Shown here piece after piece: positions 61,429-64,000 of a DNA stretch of 64,000 nucleotides; within the stretch, counting starts at the first letter, position 1, and the number at the start of each line of letters is the position of its first letter. The stretch lies in NCBI GenBank assembly GCA_050008575.1, contig JBEKMJ010000076.1, positions 1 to 64,000 of the forward strand. Direction: 5' to 3'. This DNA is from Bog-159 sp050008575. GTDB taxonomy: Bacteria; Acidobacteriota; Terriglobia; Bryobacterales; Bryobacteraceae. The notes under the pieces were generated by a model. That model was not told the DNA's origin. It saw only the letters and a program-made list of their open reading frames with translations, and made no database searches. The translations under genes and the position numbers were made by a program.

Positions 61429-63261
61429 CTATAGGCCGGGCGCTAGGAACCCGCCGCGGTGCTCAACTGAGAATTGGTGTCCGACCAGATGGTATTGATG
61501 CTGCCTCCGGCGGTCGCAAACAGGGCTGCCGAAGCCAACGCCACGAAGGCTAGCATGAGGGTGTATTCGATCAGGTCCTGGCCCTGGTCGTCGCTCCAGA
61601 AACGGGTCAAAAACTTCGTCATAGGTGTTTGTCCTTCCTAACAATGGTTCGGATGGACCGCCGCCGCCGGAGGAATGGGCAGAGGCTTGTTGCAGGGGCA
61701 AGGGTGCGGCGTGGGCCGACCGGAAGATCAAGGCCACGCCATCGTCGTAAATCAAGCGCCAGGCGCTGGATTGCCGCAGCGCGCCGGCCAAAGGCGCATC
61801 CGGCGGCAACAGAACGGTTTCGACGCCATAGCGGCTCAGATACGGCTCCCAGCCGGCCATCGCTCCCATGGCCTGGATGTACTTGCCGGCGAACTCCGCG
61901 CCGTAAAAGTCGCTGCGGCCGTCGATGAAAACGCGGCCGCGGGGATACTCGCGATAGATGAGGTAGCCGCCCCAAAGATCTTCCGTGAAGACGCCGCCGT
62001 AGAGGCCGGCCTTCTCGAGGCGGACGGCGGCGGCGACGGGAAAGGACTTGGGATCGTAGGACGCGCGGAAGGCGGAGGGCGGTTGCGGAGCATAAACCAG
62101 CGCTCCCAGCGCCAACAGGGCCACCATGCTGGCGGCGTACCAGCGCGGCCCGCCATCGAAGGCGTTCCATTCGTGCGTGAAGTCGGCCAGTTCGCCTAGA
62201 CCGCGACGTAGCCATCCGGCCAGGCGCAGGGCTGGCGCTCTCCGCACTCCTTCGGACACGATTTCAGCGGCCGGAGTGGCCGCCAGCAGCACGAAGATCT
62301 CCACGTTGCGGGCGGAGTAGAGCGCCAAATGCGCCCACACGGCAAACAGCAGCGGCCACACCAATCGCCCCCGCCGGAACCCCCACAAAGCCGCGGCCGC
62401 GCCCGCCGCCAGCAGGATTTCGAAATAGCGCGCTTGGCCACTTTGAAAATTCAGCGACTGGAATTCCATGATGTTGCCGCGATAGAACCCGTCGGACAGG
62501 TACTGAAAGATGTGCGCGTGCAGCCGGTAGACGTACGGATTGATGAGTGTAGCCGCGCCGCAAGCGGCGGCGGTGAACAGATAACGGCGGCCGCGCCGGA
62601 GCGCCAGGCGGCGTTCCGCGTCGCCGGTTTCGCGCAGCAACACGGCGAACTGCCCTGCCGCATAAGCGCCAATCAACAGGATGCCGACGAAGAAACCGCC
62701 ATGCAGGTTGGTCCACAGCACCATCAGGGGAGCCAGCATCCACAACCGCCGCGGGACGCCGGGTTCGCGATCGGTCCGCTCCAGAATGGAATAGAAGACC
62801 ACCGTGAACAACATGGTGAACAGGTGCGGGCGCGCGAGCCAGTGTCCGGCGGAGCCGGCGGCGGCCACCAGCGTGATCGCCAGCGCCACCAGCGCGTCGC
62901 TCGAGCGGCGCGCCATGCGGAACAGCAACGCGAAAGTCAGCGCCAGGATCAGGCTGCTGGCCAACACCACGGCAGCCATGCCGGCATGCAGATGCAGCCA
63001 GCCGAACAGCACATCCCACAGCCACTCCCAGGCGAACCACGGTTGCCCGGAGCGGGTAAAGGAAAAGATATCGCTTCTAGGCACGCGCCCGTGCGCCAGG
63101 ATCCATTCGCCGGTGCGCAAGTGCCAGCCGGTGTCGCCGTCTCCCAATAGTGTGTGCGCGCCCTTCATTCCGCAGAACAGGAATACCAGAGGCATCACGA
63201 ACGCGGCGTCCGTCATGGACGGGAGCCATCGGAGAGAGCGAGAGGGCTTAGACGAGTGCAT
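61429..63261 (-). CDS. multi-pass membrane protein upstream of flp
   Basis: 610 residues as read. About ten hydrophobic helices cover roughly residues 15-400, with WLARPHLFTMLFTVVFYSIL, WTNLHGGFFVGILLIGAYAA and RNVEIFVLLAATPAAEIVSE. A soluble C-terminal part follows (LYGGVFTEDLWGGYLIYREY, RVFIDGRSDFYGAEFAGKYI, RYGVETVLLPPDAPLAGALR). Glycosyltransferase-like or O-antigen-type membrane proteins look like this, but I cannot name it. The natural end is probably near SSGGGGPSEPLL; a one-base shift there gives a stop at 61638, just before flp. As given the frame reads through all of flp. Start 63261 is uncertain; MTDAAF at 63216 is an alternative. Confidence 0.7.
   Translation of the reverse strand: MHSSKPSRSLRWLPSMTDAAFVMPLVFLFCGMKGAHTLLGDGDTGWHLRTGEWILAHGRVPRSDIFSFTRSGQPWFAWEWLWDVLFGWLHLHAGMAAVVLASSLILALTFALLFRMARRSSDALVALAITLVAAAGSAGHWLARPHLFTMLFTVVFYSILERTDREPGVPRRLWMLAPLMVLWTNLHGGFFVGILLIGAYAAGQFAVLLRETGDAERRLALRRGRRYLFTAAACGAATLINPYVYRLHAHIFQYLSDGFYRGNIMEFQSLNFQSGQARYFEILLAAGAAAALWGFRRGRLVWPLLFAVWAHLALYSARNVEIFVLLAATPAAEIVSEGVRRAPALRLAGWLRRGLGELADFTHEWNAFDGGPRWYAASMVALLALGALVYAPQPPSAFRASYDPKSFPVAAAVRLEKAGLYGGVFTEDLWGGYLIYREYPRGRVFIDGRSDFYGAEFAGKYIQAMGAMAGWEPYLSRYGVETVLLPPDAPLAGALRQSSAWRLIYDDGVALIFRSAHAAPLPLQQASAHSSGGGGPSEPLLGRTNTYDEVFDPFLERRPGPGPDRIHPHASLRGVGFGSPVCDRRRQHQYHLVGHQFSVEHRGGFLAPGL
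61443..61622 (-). CDS. flp: Flp pilin of the tad locus
   Basis: 59 residues. MTKFLTRFWSDDQGQDLIEY TLMLAFVALASAALFATAGG: basic leader, DQGQDLIEYT processing and signature segment, hydrophobic helix, C-terminus SINTIWSDTNSQLSTAAGS. AGGAAGG stands ~10 nt before ATG 61622. Very similar to the solitary copy at 8740-8925. It lies wholly inside the 3' end of the next open frame in another phase; see the entry at 61429-63261. Confidence 0.92.
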   Translation of the reverse strand: MTKFLTRFWSDDQGQDLIEYTLMLAFVALASAALFATAGGSINTIWSDTNSQLSTAAGS

Positions 63262-63650
63262 GCGTGCCGGTAAACCATGGGCACGGGCGGGGCCAAAGAA
63301 GCGGCGTGCCGACGCAAAGTATCTCGTCCGTTTTCAATTCGCGCAAAGGAACCGCAGGGCCAGACCGCGGAGTAGGTGTACCAATCGGAGAAGAGTGTCT
63401 GGAATTGAGACACGCTCCGGACGGTACTCCGACAGTACGAATAGGACGCGGCGATCGGGCGGGCGCTGGGTAAAATATCGGTTGAACGCACGCTATGAGT
63501 TTGTTTGTCCGAACGGCGCCCCGGTGCGCTCCGTTCCCGAACACGCGGCTGAGTATTTCGCCGTGCGTGACGGATGCCGGACTGGCCGTGTTCGACGCCA
63601 TTCTGAGTCGTCCGCGCGGCCCGATTTTGCCGCCGGGGATTTCGGCGGGG
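63262..63650. other. gene-free stretch upstream of the tad locus
   Basis: About 390 bases without a supported gene on either strand. It presumably contains the promoter for the membrane protein and tad genes; no clear -35/-10 pair stands out. Several open frames exist only as high-GC shadows. Confidence 0.5.
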
Positions 63651-63660
63651 CCGCTCCCTG

Positions 63661-63755
63661 ACGGTCGCGGCTCGGTAACTCGCGGCTCGGTAAGTTGCGG
63701 CTCGGCAAGTTTGGGCTCGGTAAGTCGCGGCTCGGTAAGCCGCGGCTCCGCCAAC
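63661..63755. repeat. 15-bp tandem repeat array (CGCGGCTCGGTAAGT)
   Basis: Six imperfect units of CGCGGCTCGGTAAGT with period 15, beginning after CTCCCTGACGGTCGCGGCTC. The lead-in is the element also found at 6868-6890. Read on the plus strand the units code for SVSRG-type pentapeptides, and on the minus strand for LTEPR-type ones, so the array is open in both directions. No spacer structure, so it is not CRISPR. Confidence 0.8.
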
Positions 63756-63899
63756 CGGGAGCGGCGCGGTCCAAGCTGCGGCTGGACGGATGTGCGCCGA
63801 TCCGTGGCGCACCACTTCAGCGATTATGTCCTCAGCGTGGTCGGGTTAGTGCCTTACCGCTGCCGGACCTGCAGCGACCGGTTCCATCGCGCGCGTCAG
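63753..63899 (+). pseudogene. zinc-ribbon protein remnant
   Basis: Plus-strand text GPSCGWTDVRRSVAHHFSDY and VLSVVGLVPYRCRTCSDRFH follows the pattern of small Acidobacteriota zinc-ribbon proteins (CPxCGxxxVRxS ... PYRCRxCxxRF). The first Cys of the opening CxxC is Gly here (GPSC), so the ribbon would lack a ligand. No start codon with a ribosome site is present; the frame is continuous with the tandem repeat. Probably a decayed gene. Confidence 0.4.
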
Positions 63900-64000
63900 A
63901 CGGCGCCGAGTCCCGGCCGGTTCAACCCGGAAGTGTCCAGCATGCCGTCGCGCACTTTGAAGATACCGGGGAATTTATCCTCCCACGGCTTATTCGCGGC
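63896..64000 (-). CDS. C-terminal end of a gene entering from the right edge
   Basis: 34 codons on the minus strand ending at TGA 63896-63898: ANKPWEDKFPGIFKVRDGML then DTSGLNRPGLGAV. The VxDGML...RPGLG ending recalls enolase-superfamily dehydratases (mandelate racemase group), but 34 residues are too few to be sure. It overlaps the zinc-ribbon remnant by a few bases. Confidence 0.4.
   Translation of the reverse strand, partial: AANKPWEDKFPGIFKVRDGMLDTSGLNRPGLGAV

Noticed and set aside
63661..63755. Possible CRISPR array
   Set aside because: Units are 15 bp, directly adjoining and without unique spacers; no cas genes in the window.

Overview
The window reads as a stretch of chromosome from a high-GC member of the Acidobacteriota, most like the Solibacter/Bryobacter group. 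This is an inference from gene content and style: secreted GloVer and HAF repeat proteins, a Tat-exported GH2 hydrolase and a Tat-type Gfo/Idh/MocA oxidoreductase, an Flp/Tad pilus locus, TPR proteins in series, and almost every intergenic gap filled with short GC-rich palindromic repeats. No rRNA, tRNA or CRISPR array was seen.

Layout. 1-1.5 kb: 5' part of an IS66-family transposase running off the left edge. 1.6-9.3 kb: an intact GloVer protein, acetate kinase, UvrB, the wreck of a second GloVer gene, a frameshifted HAF-repeat protein and a solitary Flp pilin. 9.8-17.5 kb: housekeeping genes (thioredoxin-like protein, NuoI-type ferredoxin, lipoprotein, M24 peptidase, AccB-AccC, DUF2103-like protein, GH2 enzyme). 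17.6-24.9 kb: a YbbP/YbbA-type ABC pair divergent from a TesA-like esterase, then a TPR regulator and an ankyrin protein. 24.96-26.7 kb: a patchwork of broken genes (nucleotidyltransferase, HigA-like antitoxin, DUF2442, DUF4160, amidohydrolase). 26.7-29.3 kb: an AmmeMemoRadiSam locus with components B and A fused. 29.4-38.4 kb: a defence island in which a type I restriction-modification system is split. hsdR-hsdS and hsdM are separated by an Xre/ImmA-like regulator with a partner gene, ParDE-like and PIN/antitoxin modules and orphan antitoxins. All three hsd genes carry frameshifts. 38.5-42.7 kb: RNase III, two exported TPR proteins and a SIS-domain sugar isomerase. 42.7-49.4 kb: three small unknown genes and a nucleoside salvage cluster (exported deaminase, Cdd, PNP, NupC-type transporter, thymidine phosphorylase) interrupted by a REP-associated tyrosine transposase bracketed by REP-like palindromes. 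50.2-54.1 kb: DapA-family aldolase, a HEPN gene pair, PrmA, Gfo/Idh/MocA oxidoreductase. 54.4-63.3 kb: the tad locus (membrane protein, flp, cpaB, secretin, tadZ, tadA, tadB, tadC and a 31-residue membrane peptide). 63.3-64 kb: tandem 15-bp repeats, a zinc-ribbon remnant and the C-terminal end of a gene entering from the right.

How the genes fit together. Transporter plus deaminases, phosphorylases and PNP would import and break down nucleosides. The tad genes form a complete pilus assembly set. AccB/AccC supply the biotin half of acetyl-CoA carboxylase. The most novel points are a leaderless-looking promoter/operator over the start codon of the Xre/ImmA-partner operon, with an ImmA-like protein that has lost the first histidine of its HEXXH motif; an HsdM with a mutated NPP(F/Y) motif; the REP/transposase unit; and a group of small unannotated genes. 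Several frameshifts are single missing bases beside short homopolymers, so some may be assembly errors. They cluster in accessory genes, and two are accompanied by separate active-site losses, which favours real decay for those loci.
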